A stretch of DNA of 64,000 nt from Luteipulveratus halotolerans (GCF_001247745.1 NZ_LAIR01000002.1:3100001-3164000); one strand, 5' to 3'. Shown: positions 41,103 to 50,266, counted from the stretch's first letter. A program made the numbers and translations. Notes: generated from the sequence alone by a model not told the origin.

Positions 41103-42466
41103 GCGAGATGGTCCAGCAGCAGATGGCCGACGCCGGCGTCGGACGCCCGCGCGGCATGTCCTCCATCAAGGAGGTGCTCGGCAGCTGGGGTGACATCCGC
41201 CAGCTGCTCCGCGGCGGCCAGTCCGGCTCGATCGTGCCGGTCGTCATCCCCAAGGACAACCGTGGTCTGCGCTGGCTGACGCTGGTGTGGATCGCGTTGT
41301 GGCTCTTCGCGACCGGCGCGATCTCAGCCACCACCGACGCCGACTGGCTGATGGTGCCCGCCGTTCTCGGCGCCGTCCTCGCGCTCGCACTCGCCGCCCT
41401 GTGGTGGTGGCGCAGCTCGATCGTCGAGATCGAGGAAGGCACCGTCGGCGTCCTCACCAAGTTCGGGGCGATCGCCGGACCGGGCCTGATGCCGGGCCGC
41501 CACTACCTGTGGCACCCGTGGGCGCGGGTCGCGTACGTCGTCGACGTCACCACCGAGATCCCTTACAACGCACCGGTTCTCGCGTGCCCGACGCACGAGA
41601 ACGTCCCGCTGAAGTCGATCGAGTTCTTCCTGAAGTTCCGCATCCTCGACGCGGTGCAGTTCGTGCAGACCATCGGCGCCGGCAACTTCGACCTGGTGCT
41701 GTCCAACTCGGTCCAGGACGCCATCCGCCAGCGTTCGCGCATGGTGCGCACCGAGCGCGCGTACGACCTGCGCGGCTCCGACGTCGCCGACATGCAGGAG
41801 CTGCTCAACCGTCAGCTCGCCCGCTACGGCGTGCAGATCCTCGGCTGCAACATCCCCGACGTGCAGCTGCCGACGCAGTACCGCCAGCACATCTCGACGC
41901 GCGAACGTGTCGCCAAGGAGCTGTCGGCGTACGAGAAGGAGTGGGAGCTCACCCGCAAGCGCCGCATCGACACCCTGCTCATGGACATCGAGCGTTCCAA
42001 GAAGGTCCGCGACGCCAAGGTGATCGAGGTCAACGCCTCGCTCAACAAGGCCCGCAAGGACGTCGCGCAGATGCTCGAGGAGCAGGAGACCGAGGCGCAG
42101 CGCGTCAAGTACGAGATCGAGACGCGTGGTCGTACGAATCTCGTTGCGGCACAAGGTGAAGCGCGCGCGCAGGAGCAGCTCGCGACGGCGTACCGCGACA
42201 ACCGTGCGGTGCTCGGGTACGAGCTCGCCCGCCGCCGTCTCGACGTCGGTGCCCAGCTGGCCAACAGCGCACCGCAGCCGGTCATCGTGCAGACCGACGG
42301 CGGCTCGGGCGACAGCTCGGCCCTGTCGACGCTGATGCTCGCGCAGCTGCTGCCTCAGCTCGGTCAGAGCAACGGCAAGCGTGCCCAGCGCGCGATCGCC
42401 CAGCACGACGATGCGCTGGAGTCGTTGGCGGACAAGGCCGCTCGCGCCCTGGACGACCAGAAGTAG
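41099..42466 (+). CDS. Second SPFH-domain membrane protein
   Basis: 455 aa, ATG overlapping the previous stop. Two membrane helices (LTLVWIALWLFATGAI, MVPAVLGAVLALALAALWWW), then an SPFH domain from VEIEEGTVGVLTKFGAIAGP to about residue 270 and a coiled-coil arm with ERSKKVRDAKVIEVNASLNK and EEQETEAQRVKYEIETRG. It is shorter than its partner and lacks the repetitive tail. Adjacent SPFH pairs, like HflK/HflC, usually form hetero-oligomers. It ends at a strong terminator. Confidence 0.85.
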   Translation: MSEMVQQQMADAGVGRPRGMSSIKEVLGSWGDIRQLLRGGQSGSIVPVVIPKDNRGLRWLTLVWIALWLFATGAISATTDADWLMVPAVLGAVLALALAALWWWRSSIVEIEEGTVGVLTKFGAIAGPGLMPGRHYLWHPWARVAYVVDVTTEIPYNAPVLACPTHENVPLKSIEFFLKFRILDAVQFVQTIGAGNFDLVLSNSVQDAIRQRSRMVRTERAYDLRGSDVADMQELLNRQLARYGVQILGCNIPDVQLPTQYRQHISTRERVAKELSAYEKEWELTRKRRIDTLLMDIERSKKVRDAKVIEVNASLNKARKDVAQMLEEQETEAQRVKYEIETRGRTNLVAAQGEARAQEQLATAYRDNRAVLGYELARRRLDVGAQLANSAPQPVIVQTDGGSGDSSALSTLMLAQLLPQLGQSNGKRAQRAIAQHDDALESLADKAARALDDQK

Positions 42467-42480
42467 CAGCCCGTACGCCG

Positions 42481-42515
42481 AAGGGCCGGGTCTCCCACTC
42501 GGGAGGCCCGGCCTT
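42481..42515. terminator. Bidirectional terminator
   Basis: A stem of AAGGGCCGGG-T-CTCCC paired with GGGAG-GCCCGGCCTT, followed by TCGT on the plus strand. It sits between the SPFH gene and the convergent LVIVD gene. Confidence 0.75.
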
Positions 42516-42533
42516 TCGTCGTACCGCGGGTCG

Positions 42534-43934
42534 TCAGCCGACGTACGGCTGTGACTGCGGGTTGAACTCGTCCATCTGCACCGTCGCGGCCTCGTCGAAA
42601 TCGGGGCCGCTCACCTTGAGGATGTCGAAGCCCTTGCCGAGGTCGGAGGAGTAGACGTGGCCGTTGTAGTAGTACGACGACCAGGTGCCGCCGCCGTCGT
42701 CACCGGCGGCCGGACCGCGCTCGAAGTAGCCGATCTCCTTGGGGTGCGCCGAGTCGGTGAAGTCCCAGATCTGCGTACCACCCATGTACCAGGACTGGAC
42801 CATGATGTCCTTGCCCTTGACCGGCACCAGCGAGCCGTTGTGGGCGACGCAGTTCTCCGACTTCGTCTGGTAGCGCGAGATCTTGAAGTACGACTTGAAC
42901 GACAGCTTGTGGTCGGCCGACAGGTCGTAGATCGCGTCGGCGCCACGCTCGGGCCCGGTCTGCTTGTTGCACGTCGCTGCGCCTCCACCGCCGAGCTCGT
43001 CGGTGAAGACCACCTTGGTGCCGGCGTTGTTGAACGTCGCCGAGTGCCAGAACGCGAAGTTCTTGTCGGTGACCCGGTTGATGACCTTCGGCGCGAGCGG
43101 GTTGCTGATGTCCATGATGATGCCGTCACCCATGCACGCACCGGCCGCGATCTTCTTCGACGGGTAGGCGGTGATGTCGTGGCAGCCGCTCGTGCCGCCC
43201 GCGAGCAGGTTGCCGCGCTCGGTGCCGCCGTCGGGGAAGAGCACCGGTGTGGCGGCGACCTTGGCCGCGGTCGGGTTCGCCTTGGGCACCTCGATGATCG
43301 AGATGCCGTCGTGCGGCGGTTGGCAGTCGGGGTAGGACTTGTCGGGGTTGTAGCTCGACACGTAGATGTACTCCGACGTCGCACCCGGGATGAGCGTGTG
43401 CGTGTGCGACCCGCACGCGGTCTCGACCGACTTGATGTACTTCGGGTTGGTCACGTCGGAGATGTCGAAGATCTTGATGCCCTCCCAGCTGTCCTTGATC
43501 GTCGCCGACTGCGACGTCGAGGAGCAGGAGTCGTCCGAGCGTGACGAGTCGGTCGACAGGTAGAGCAGGTTGCCCGAGACCGACACGTCGTTCTGCGAAC
43601 CGGGGCACAGCACCTGCGACAGGGTCTTGGGCTGCGCGGGGTTCGAGACGTCGAAGATCGTGAACCCGTTGTAGTTGCCGACGAACGCCTTGTTGCCCTG
43701 GAACGCGATGTCGGTCCCGGTGCCCGTCGCAAGTGGACCGCTGGGGGCGACGCTCGCGGCGCGTTCGACGTTGGCGCTACGGCCGATCTGGTCGGCCTGC
43801 AGCTGGGTGCCGAAGCGGCCGATCTCGGCCGGGTCGTTGAGCGGGTCAGCGGCTGCGCCCGAGAGTCCGACGCTCATCGCGAGTCCCGCGCTCGCGATCA
43901 CCGCCAGCCCGAGCCGTCGTCGCGATGCGGTCAT
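42534..43934 (-). CDS. Secreted LVIVD-repeat beta-propeller protein
   Basis: 466 aa from ATG 43934, with GAGGAG upstream. Signal peptide of about 29 aa (GLSGAAADP). Repeated blade motifs are visible: FTIFDVSNPAQPK, IKIFDISDVTNPKY, GIIMDISNPLAPKV and TQIWDFTDSAHPKEIG, the LVIVD pattern. Cys-rich loops (TACGSHTHTL, SGCHDITA) suggest disulphides. Function unknown; in many actinobacteria it is found next to DUF305 lipoproteins, as here (divergent, 168 bp apart), so they may act together at the cell surface, perhaps with metals (inference). Confidence 0.88.
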   Translation of the reverse strand: MTASRRRLGLAVIASAGLAMSVGLSGAAADPLNDPAEIGRFGTQLQADQIGRSANVERAASVAPSGPLATGTGTDIAFQGNKAFVGNYNGFTIFDVSNPAQPKTLSQVLCPGSQNDVSVSGNLLYLSTDSSRSDDSCSSTSQSATIKDSWEGIKIFDISDVTNPKYIKSVETACGSHTHTLIPGATSEYIYVSSYNPDKSYPDCQPPHDGISIIEVPKANPTAAKVAATPVLFPDGGTERGNLLAGGTSGCHDITAYPSKKIAAGACMGDGIIMDISNPLAPKVINRVTDKNFAFWHSATFNNAGTKVVFTDELGGGGAATCNKQTGPERGADAIYDLSADHKLSFKSYFKISRYQTKSENCVAHNGSLVPVKGKDIMVQSWYMGGTQIWDFTDSAHPKEIGYFERGPAAGDDGGGTWSSYYYNGHVYSSDLGKGFDILKVSGPDFDEAATVQMDEFNPQSQPYVG

Positions 43935-44102
43935 GGTGGCTCCTCACCTCGCGCCCGCTGACCGGGCGCGCCCTTCGTGACAGGTGGATGCCACCTCACC
44001 TTTCCGTGAACGCCGACTGACGACAAGGTTGCGTTGGTCAAGGATCGTTAAAGGCGCAGCCGCTGGCTCCGCGTACCGGCCGGTCGCGGCCATGATGGCC
44101 CA

Positions 44103-44780
44103 ATGCCCGTACGCCGCACCGCCGCCCTCGTCGTCCTGCTCGGCGTCCTCGGGGCGGCCGGGTGCAGTGACGACGACACCGGTACGCCGACCGCCTCCGT
44201 GTCCTCGCCCGACGCGCCGGTGCTGCAGCCGGGCAAGCCCGGCGAGGCCAACACCGCACTCACCGGGACGGCCGCTCAGCCCAAGCCCCGAGCCAGGCCC
44301 GCGGCTGCGGACGTCGACTTCATGCAGGGCATGATCGTCCACCACGCGCAGGCGATCACGATGGTCGACATCGCCCTGGCCGGCCTGACCGACAGCCAGG
44401 CGCGCTCGCTCGCCGGGCGCATCAAGGCCGAGCAGAAGCCCGAGATCGATGCGATGAAGCGCTGGCTCGACAAGCACGGTGAGAAGGTCCCGCCCCAGGC
44501 CACCAACACCCGCATGACCGCGACCGGTCACCACGGGTCGATGCCCGGGATGGCGACCAGGCAACAGCTGCTCGACCTGCAGAAGGCGACCGGCCCGGCC
44601 AAGGACCGCCAGTTCCTGACCTTGATGATCCGTCATCACCAGGGCGCGCTCACGATGGTCGCCGACCGCGCCAAGTCGGGCACCGACGACGACGCCGAAC
44701 GGCTGGCCAACGACATCGGCGCCGTGCAGTCGGCGCAGATCACGGCCATGCAGCGCATCCAGCGCGGCCTGCCCTCCTGA
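44103..44780 (+). CDS. DUF305 lipoprotein
   Basis: 225 aa. A lipobox signal (VVLLGVLGAAGCSDD) anchors it outside the membrane. After a Pro/Ala linker, two ferritin-like helical halves each carry a DUF305 motif: FMQGMIVHHAQAITM and FLTLMIRHHQGALTM. The HH and Met residues suggest metal, possibly copper, binding. A Met/His-rich linker TGHHGSMPGM lies between them. Divergent from the LVIVD gene and 13 bp upstream of the MFS gene, so likely in an operon with it. Confidence 0.9.
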   Translation: MPVRRTAALVVLLGVLGAAGCSDDDTGTPTASVSSPDAPVLQPGKPGEANTALTGTAAQPKPRARPAAADVDFMQGMIVHHAQAITMVDIALAGLTDSQARSLAGRIKAEQKPEIDAMKRWLDKHGEKVPPQATNTRMTATGHHGSMPGMATRQQLLDLQKATGPAKDRQFLTLMIRHHQGALTMVADRAKSGTDDDAERLANDIGAVQSAQITAMQRIQRGLPS

Positions 44781-44793
44781 GTCCCGTCGCCCC

Positions 44794-46068
44794 GTGCCCG
44801 CGACCCGCGCCGCTCTGTCCGCCCCGGACCCGTCGTACCGGAGCCTGTTCGCGCTGCCCGGGCTGACCTACGTCGTCGTGGCGTTCCTCGGACGGCTGCC
44901 GTTGGCGATGGCCCAGATCGGCGTGCTGCTCCTGGTCGCCGGCACGACCGGCAGCTACGGCGCGGGCGGTGCGTGCGCGGGTGCGCTCGCGGTCGCCAAC
45001 GCCGTGGGCGCACCGCTGTGGGGAGCCTGGGCCGACCGGGTCGGGCAGCGCCGTGTCGTGCTCATCCAGGCGTGGTCGGCGAGTGTGGCGATCGGTGCCC
45101 TCCTGGCTGTCGCGCACACCGACCTGCCGTGGGCGTACTCCGCCGGCGCGAGTGCCGTCGCCGGCTTCCTGCTGCCGCACGTCGGCCCGTTGGCCCGGGT
45201 CCGGTGGCGGCCGATCACCGCGCGGTTCGGTCCGCGCGCCCAGGTACGGCTGATGCGGACGGCGTTCTCCTACGAGGGCTCGGCCGACGAGGCGTCGTTC
45301 GTCATCGGGCCGGCCCTGGTCGGCGTGGTGGTGGCGCTCAGCAGTCCGGTGGTCGCGCTCGCGGGTGCGGCGGGGCTGCTCCTCGTGTTCGGCACGTGGT
45401 TCGCGCTGCACCCGACAGCACGAGCGACCCGTACGGCGACCGCTCACCTCACGGGTGCGGGGCGGCTGGTCACGCCCGCGCTCGTCGTGCTGTGCCTGGC
45501 TCAGGTCGCGATCGGCTCGGTGTTCGGGTCGGTGCAGACCGGCACGTCGGTGCTCGCCACCTCGGCCGGGCAGCCCGGTCTCACCGGCATCTTCCACGCG
45601 CTGCTCGGCATCGGCAGCGTGGCGGCCGGTCTCGCCGTCGCGCGGATCCCCCGTCACGTCCCGCTGCCGACCCGCCAGCGGTGGTTCTCGCTGGCCTTCC
45701 TCGTGCTGTCGCTGCCGCTGCTCGAGGTCGGCTCGCTCATGACCCTCGCGCCGGCGCTGCTCGTGCTGGGCCTGAGCATCGCGCCCTACATGATCACCTC
45801 GTTCACGCTCGGCGAGCAGGTCACTCCGCCCTCCCGGGTGAGTGCGGCGATGACCCTGCTCGCCGCATCGGGCGGGCTGGGCTACGCCGCGGGAGCGGCT
45901 CTCGCGGGTGGGCTCGCCGACCACGGCGGGCACACTCCGGCGTTCGCCGTGACGGTCGCGGCCGGCGTCCTCGCCGTCACGATCGCGTGGGGCGGAGCAG
46001 GTCTTCTCGGACGTGCCGAGACCGCGACGCGACACCGACCGCTCGTCGTCAATACAGTGCAGCCATGA
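44794..46068 (+). CDS. MFS transporter
   Basis: 424 aa from GTG 44794. About twelve membrane helices, with the loop motif GAWADRVGQRRVVL between helices 2 and 3 that defines the major facilitator superfamily. YEGSADEASFVIGPALVG near the middle resembles the helix-5 motif of drug or sugar exporters. Substrate unknown. It follows the DUF305 gene closely and overlaps the next gene by 4 bp, so the three form one operon. Confidence 0.85.
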   Translation: MPATRAALSAPDPSYRSLFALPGLTYVVVAFLGRLPLAMAQIGVLLLVAGTTGSYGAGGACAGALAVANAVGAPLWGAWADRVGQRRVVLIQAWSASVAIGALLAVAHTDLPWAYSAGASAVAGFLLPHVGPLARVRWRPITARFGPRAQVRLMRTAFSYEGSADEASFVIGPALVGVVVALSSPVVALAGAAGLLLVFGTWFALHPTARATRTATAHLTGAGRLVTPALVVLCLAQVAIGSVFGSVQTGTSVLATSAGQPGLTGIFHALLGIGSVAAGLAVARIPRHVPLPTRQRWFSLAFLVLSLPLLEVGSLMTLAPALLVLGLSIAPYMITSFTLGEQVTPPSRVSAAMTLLAASGGLGYAAGAALAGGLADHGGHTPAFAVTVAAGVLAVTIAWGGAGLLGRAETATRHRPLVVNTVQP

Positions 46069-46625
46069 GCTCCAAGAGCACCTTCCTGACCTCGCCCCTG
46101 GCCAAGAACCTCGCAGCGGCCGGCGCAGCGGGCGCGGTGACGCTCCTGCGTCCCGCGCGCTTCCCGAAGTGGCTGCGGCGCAGCATGCTCGCCACCAACA
46201 CGGCGGGCACCGGCGCCTCCATGCTGCTCGGTACGGGCGGCTCGTCCGACCCGACCGGCGCCCCCGCACCGCTGGCGGGTCGGCTGGGTGACCGCGGCGC
46301 CATGGCCGGTGGTGCTGCGGGCACGCTCGCCGCGGTGACCGGCGGGCTGTCCCTGGTCACGTCCGGTATCGGGCTCAAGGCCGACGCCAAGGCCGAGCAG
46401 TTCCTGCTCGGGCGCGGGGTCAAGCACCCCCGACTGGTGATGGCTGTCGGCGTCGTCGGCATCGTGCTCGTCGCGCAGGTGCTGCAGGACCGGGCGGCCA
46501 AGGCCGCCGAGCAGGCAGCAGCCCGCATGCAGGGTGGCGACGGCGGACCTCAGATCGAAGGCAGCCGCGCCGAGGCCCCGCGCCTGCCCACCAGCGGTTC
46601 GACCCGGTTGCTCGGCGACAGCTGA
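46065..46625 (+). CDS. Small membrane protein of unknown function
   Basis: 186 aa; ATG 46065 overlaps the MFS stop. Two or three Ala/Gly-rich hydrophobic segments (near 13-25, 85-105 and LVMAVGVVGIVLVAQVL at about 125-141) and a long polar C-terminus. Early RPARFPKWLRRSM is basic. I know no family. Coupling to the transporter suggests an accessory role. Confidence 0.6.
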   Translation: MSSKSTFLTSPLAKNLAAAGAAGAVTLLRPARFPKWLRRSMLATNTAGTGASMLLGTGGSSDPTGAPAPLAGRLGDRGAMAGGAAGTLAAVTGGLSLVTSGIGLKADAKAEQFLLGRGVKHPRLVMAVGVVGIVLVAQVLQDRAAKAAEQAAARMQGGDGGPQIEGSRAEAPRLPTSGSTRLLGDS

Positions 46626-46635
46626 GGCCCGCCGC

Positions 46636-47115
46636 TCAGACGTCGTGCCAGGTCAGCAGCACCGCTGAGGCGACCAGCACGAGCAGGCCGTAGTACGAGA
46701 ACGGTCGGCTGACCTTGGCGACGGCCCGTGCCACCTCGGCGTTGGCCCCCGCCTCGGCGAGTCGCTGCTGCACCGATCGGCGTACCTGCACCTTGCGTTG
46801 CTTGCCCACCGTCTCGTCGCGCCCGCTCGCGAGCGTCGTGAGCGGGACGTAGACCGCAATCACCAACAACAGCAACGGGATTCGCACGTACGCCGCGTCC
46901 CAGGCGATCTGCGCGACCATCGCCACCGCGACCGCGGCGGTGGCGACGAGTGCGGCAGTGGTCTGCCAGGTGAGCGTGACCGTACGAGCGCGCGCAGCGC
47001 TGCCGCGCGCCGCGCGGACGATGCGTTCGAGGTACGACGACCGCAGCCGCGCTCGCACCCACCACGCCCACAGGCCGCCGAGCACGAGCGCGATCGGCAC
47101 CAGCCAGGTCCTCAT
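46636..47115 (-). CDS. Membrane protein of unknown function
   Basis: 159 aa from ATG 47115. One N-terminal helix (LVPIALVLGGLWAWWV), a basic loop, two central helices (TAALVATAAVAVAMVAQIA, IPLLLLVIAVYVPLTTL) and a final helix YYGLLVLVASAVLL. The loop GRDETVGKQRKVQVRRSVQQ is basic and cytoplasmic. No named family recognised. It is convergent with the 46065 gene. Confidence 0.65.
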   Translation of the reverse strand: MRTWLVPIALVLGGLWAWWVRARLRSSYLERIVRAARGSAARARTVTLTWQTTAALVATAAVAVAMVAQIAWDAAYVRIPLLLLVIAVYVPLTTLASGRDETVGKQRKVQVRRSVQQRLAEAGANAEVARAVAKVSRPFSYYGLLVLVASAVLLTWHDV

Positions 47116-47187
47116 GGCAGGCGACCCTATCCAGGGTGGCTGGCGGGTCTTGCGTTGGAGCGCGCTCGAAGCCGTAGCGTCCGAGCC

Positions 47188-48150
47188 ATGACCATTCGAC
47201 TCGGCTACCAGATCCCCAACTTCACCTATCCCGGTGGCCCGGAGGCCATCTTCCCGACCGTCGCCGCTCAGGCCCGCGAGGCCGAGGCGTCCGGTTTCGA
47301 CACCGTCCTGGTGATGGACCACTTCTACCAGCTGCCCGGTATCGGAGACCCGGAGGAGCCGATGCTCGAGGCCTACACGGCGCTCGGCGCGCTCGCCGGT
47401 GTCACCGAGAAGGTCCAGCTGTCGACGCTGGTCACCGGCAACACCTACCGCAACCCCGCGATGCTGGCCAAGACCGTCACGACCCTCGACGTCGTCTCCG
47501 GGGGCCGCGCGGTCCTCGGCATCGGCGCCGGCTGGTACGAGCTCGAGCACGACCAGATGGGTTACGAGTTCGGCACGTTCACCGACCGGTTCGAGCGGCT
47601 CGGCGAGGCGCTGCAGATCATCGAGCCGATGCTGCGCGGCGAGCGACCGTCGTTGCAGGGCAAGCGATACACCGCCGCCGACACCCTCAACGAGCCGCGT
47701 GTCCGCGACACCCTGCCGATCATGCTCGGCGGTGCGGGCGAGCGGAAGACGTTCCGGTTCGCCGCCCAGTACGCCGACCACCTCAACATCATCTGCGCGC
47801 CCGACGAGCTGCCCCGCAAGCTCGACGCGCTGGCGCAGCGGTGCGACGAGCTCGGCCGCGACCGCTCGACCCTCGCGACCAGCTACCTCGCCTCCGTCTG
47901 GATGGCCGAGACCACCGACGAGGCCCGTGCGCTGCAGGAGACCCAGGCGCGCAAGCTCGGCCTCGACATCGAGCAGGTACGCGCATCGGGCCGTCAGTTC
48001 GTCGGCACCCCTGACGAGGTCGCCGGACAGCTCAAGGAGAAGGTGCTCGACCCCGGCGTCGACGGCATCATCATCAACATGATCGGCAACGGGCACGTGC
48101 CCGGTGTCGTGACGATGGCCGCCGAGGCGCTGAAGCCCCTGGTCGCCTGA
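47188..48150 (+). CDS. LLM-class F420-dependent oxidoreductase (1)
   Basis: 320 aa from ATG 47188. A luciferase-like TIM barrel: LGYQIPNF at the start, AREAEASGFDTVLVMDHF, then GRAVLGIGAGWYELEHDQMG (the phosphate-binding turn) and DTLPIMLGGAGERKTFRFAAQYAD. These features are typical of coenzyme F420-dependent enzymes of actinobacteria. The substrate is unknown. Followed closely by a PHP gene; probably independent function. Confidence 0.87.
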   Translation: MTIRLGYQIPNFTYPGGPEAIFPTVAAQAREAEASGFDTVLVMDHFYQLPGIGDPEEPMLEAYTALGALAGVTEKVQLSTLVTGNTYRNPAMLAKTVTTLDVVSGGRAVLGIGAGWYELEHDQMGYEFGTFTDRFERLGEALQIIEPMLRGERPSLQGKRYTAADTLNEPRVRDTLPIMLGGAGERKTFRFAAQYADHLNIICAPDELPRKLDALAQRCDELGRDRSTLATSYLASVWMAETTDEARALQETQARKLGLDIEQVRASGRQFVGTPDEVAGQLKEKVLDPGVDGIIINMIGNGHVPGVVTMAAEALKPLVA

Positions 48151-48173
48151 CCCCGCTCGGCTACTGTCGCGGG

Positions 48174-49193
48174 GTGGAGCCGTTCGACGCCCTCAGACGT
48201 ATCGCCTTCCTGCTCGAGCGATCCCGCGCGGGCACCTACCGCGTCAAGGCGTTCCGCCAGGCCGCCGACACCGTCCGACGTACGCCGCGGGCCGAGCTCG
48301 AGCAGCGCGCCGCTGACGGCACGCTCGCCAAGCTCCCCGGCATCGGCAAGTCGACCGAGGCGGTCGTCCGCGAGGCGCTCGCGGGCGACCGACCGGCGTA
48401 CCTCGTCTCGCTCGAGGAGCAGTGGGAAGGCCCCCTCGTCGACGGCGGCGCCGAGATCAGAGCCGCGCTCAAGGGCGACTGCCACTGCCACTCCGACTGG
48501 AGCGACGGCGGTTCGCCGATCCCCGAGATGGTCACGACGGCCATGGAGCTCGGCCACGACTACCTCGTGCTCACCGACCACTCGCCGCGACTTCGGATCG
48601 CGAACGGCCTTTCAGCAGAACGCCTTTCGAAGCAGCTGACGATCATCGACCAGATCAACGACCACCTCGACGGCGAGTTCACCCTGCTCAAGGGCATCGA
48701 GGTCGACATCCTCGACGACGGCTCGCTCGACCAGACCGACGAGATGTTCGCCCTGCTCGACCTGCGCGTCGCGTCCGTGCACTCCAAGCTCAAGATGGGC
48801 CCCGAAGCGATGACTCGCCGCATGGTCGGCGCGGCCCAGAACCCGTTCACCAACGTCCTCGGCCACTGCACCGGTCGCCTCGTCCAGGGTGAGCGGGGCA
48901 AGCGGCCCCAGTCGCAGTTCGACGCGCGCGCGGTGTTCCAGGCCTGCCTCGACCACGACGTCGCCGTCGAGATCAACTCCCGCCCCGAGCGGCAGGACCC
49001 GCCCGACGACCTGCTCACGCTCGCGCTCGACATGGGCTGCCTGTTCTCCATCGACAGCGACGCGCACGCTCCGGGACAGCTCGACTTCCAGCAGTACGGC
49101 TGCGAGCGCGCCGAACGCCTCGGCGTCCCCGTCGAGCGCATCGTCAACACCTGGGAGCGCGACCGCCTCCTCGACTGGGCGCGCAAGCACTGA
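48174..49193 (+). CDS. PHP-domain phosphoesterase with helix-hairpin-helix
   Basis: 339 aa from GTG 48174. Residues 1-80 form a PolX/beta-like helical domain with LAKLPGIGKSTEAVVREAL, a helix-hairpin-helix. The PHP domain follows: GDCHCHSDWSDGG (HxH), VLTDHSPRL, LLKGIEVDIL, VASVHSK, VLGHCTG, VEINSRP and SIDSDAHAPG, so all metal-binding sites are kept. It resembles the PHP part of bacterial PolX without the polymerase, so it may be a DNA 3'-phosphatase or exonuclease. Confidence 0.85.
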   Translation: MEPFDALRRIAFLLERSRAGTYRVKAFRQAADTVRRTPRAELEQRAADGTLAKLPGIGKSTEAVVREALAGDRPAYLVSLEEQWEGPLVDGGAEIRAALKGDCHCHSDWSDGGSPIPEMVTTAMELGHDYLVLTDHSPRLRIANGLSAERLSKQLTIIDQINDHLDGEFTLLKGIEVDILDDGSLDQTDEMFALLDLRVASVHSKLKMGPEAMTRRMVGAAQNPFTNVLGHCTGRLVQGERGKRPQSQFDARAVFQACLDHDVAVEINSRPERQDPPDDLLTLALDMGCLFSIDSDAHAPGQLDFQQYGCERAERLGVPVERIVNTWERDRLLDWARKH

Positions 49194-49212
49194 TGCGCCC
49201 GGAGCCCCGCTT

Positions 49213-49282
49213 CGAGACGACCCGCACTTTGCGAGACGACCCGCAGATCCGCGGGTCGTCTCGCAAGGAGCGGGTCGTTTCG
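49213..49282. terminator. 70-bp nested hairpin
   Basis: Two nested pairs: CGAGACGACCCGC with GCGGGTCGTTTCG (one G-T pair), and TTGCGAGACGACCCGC with GCGGGTCGTCTCGCAA. The arm motif itself is directly repeated, so alternative pairings exist. Between the PHP and cupin genes. Confidence 0.7.
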
Positions 49283-49341
49283 TGTGGAGGTGGGCCAACA
49301 AATCATGAGCAGTACCAACGGATTTCAGCCACGATGAGGTC

Positions 49342-49830
49342 ATGAGCTATCCCGAGCCGATCTACAACGGCGAGCACGGCGAGCAGAGTGCGTGGGTACG
49401 GCTGGGTGACGCGCCGCCCGACCTGACCTACGCGAACGGCGGCACGGTCGACTACCTCGCGCGCGGCGACCAGACCGCGGGCCAGTTCGGGCTGTACCGC
49501 TGGAACTTCGGTACGACGGTCAGCGGGCCCGACCCACACTTCCACCGCACCATGTCGGAGTCGTTCTTCATCCTGTCCGGCCGCGTCACGATCCACGACG
49601 GCCGCGACTGGGGCGAGCGCACGGCCGGCGACTTCGTCCACGTGCCGGCGGGCGGCGTCCACGGCTTCCGCAACGAGTCGGGCGAGCCGGCGTCGATGCT
49701 GCTTCTGTTCGCGCCTGGCGCTCCGCGCGAGCCGTACTTCGAGACGCTCAAACAGCTCGGCGAGGGTCTGACGATGACGCAGGACGAGAAGGACGCGTTC
49801 TACGCCGCTCACGACAACTTCTGGGTGTGA
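49342..49830 (+). CDS. Cupin-domain protein
   Basis: 162 aa from ATG 49342. Cupin motif 1: GPDPHFHRTMSESFFILSG (two His, Glu); motif 2: FVHVPAGGVHGFRN (His). The four likely metal ligands are present, so it may be a small dioxygenase, isomerase or sensor. Single gene, ended by a small hairpin at 49835-49853. Confidence 0.85.
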   Translation: MSYPEPIYNGEHGEQSAWVRLGDAPPDLTYANGGTVDYLARGDQTAGQFGLYRWNFGTTVSGPDPHFHRTMSESFFILSGRVTIHDGRDWGERTAGDFVHVPAGGVHGFRNESGEPASMLLLFAPGAPREPYFETLKQLGEGLTMTQDEKDAFYAAHDNFWV

Positions 49831-49834
49831 CGGC

Positions 49835-49853
49835 GGGCACCTCAGAAGTGCCC
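49835..49853 (+). terminator. Small hairpin after the cupin gene
   Basis: GGGCAC-CTCAGAA-GTGCCC, 6-bp stem, five bases after the stop codon. Confidence 0.5.
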
Positions 49854-49888
49854 GAAACCCGCGGAATGACGCGGGTCCGGACCTCGTT

Positions 49889-49918
49889 TTGGTGGTTCGG
49901 CAGACCTACCCCTATGCT
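49889..49918 (+). promoter_or_regulatory. Promoter of the tRNA cluster
   Basis: TTGGTG (49889-49894) and TATGCT (49913-49918) with an 18-bp spacer, about 60 bp upstream of tRNA-Glu. Confidence 0.6.
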
Positions 49919-49977
49919 TACCGAGTCCTCGACGGATCCGAGCTGCTGCTTGGCGGAGCGGGACCTGACATGGACAG

Positions 49978-50050
49978 GTCCCCATCGTCTAGCGGCCTAG
50001 GACCCCGCCCTTTCACGGCGGTAGCACGGGTTCGAATCCCGTTGGGGATA
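49978..50050 (+). tRNA. tRNA-Glu (anticodon UUC)
   Basis: Acceptor GTCCCCA pairs with TGGGGAT (first pair G-T). Anticodon loop CTTTCAC gives UUC, and the T-loop GGTTCGAATCC is canonical. Discriminator A; CCA is not encoded. First of three tRNA genes. Confidence 0.97.
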
Positions 50051-50080
50051 CGTAGTAGTTTGCATCACCCCTCATTACGA

Positions 50081-50154
50081 GGCCCCGTAGCGCAGTTGGT
50101 TAGCGCGCCGCCCTGTCACGGCGGAGGTCGCCGGTTCGAGCCCGGTCGGGGTCG
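50081..50154 (+). tRNA. tRNA-Asp (anticodon GUC)
   Basis: Acceptor GGCCCCG pairs with CGGGGTC, the anticodon loop CTGTCAC gives GUC, and the discriminator is G with CCA encoded (50155-50157). Confidence 0.97.
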
Positions 50155-50179
50155 CCAGTACGTTCACGTACGACTACCT

Positions 50180-50252
50180 GGCCAGGTAGCTCAGTTGGTA
50201 GAGCGAGCGACTGAAAATCGCTAGGTCGGCGGTTCGACCCCGTCCCTGGCCA
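50180..50252 (+). tRNA. tRNA-Phe (anticodon GAA)
   Basis: Acceptor GGCCAGG pairs with CCTGGCC, the anticodon loop CTGAAAA gives GAA, and the discriminator is A with CCA encoded (50253-50255). Last tRNA of the cluster. Confidence 0.97.
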
Positions 50253-50266
50253 CCATCGCGATCGAG

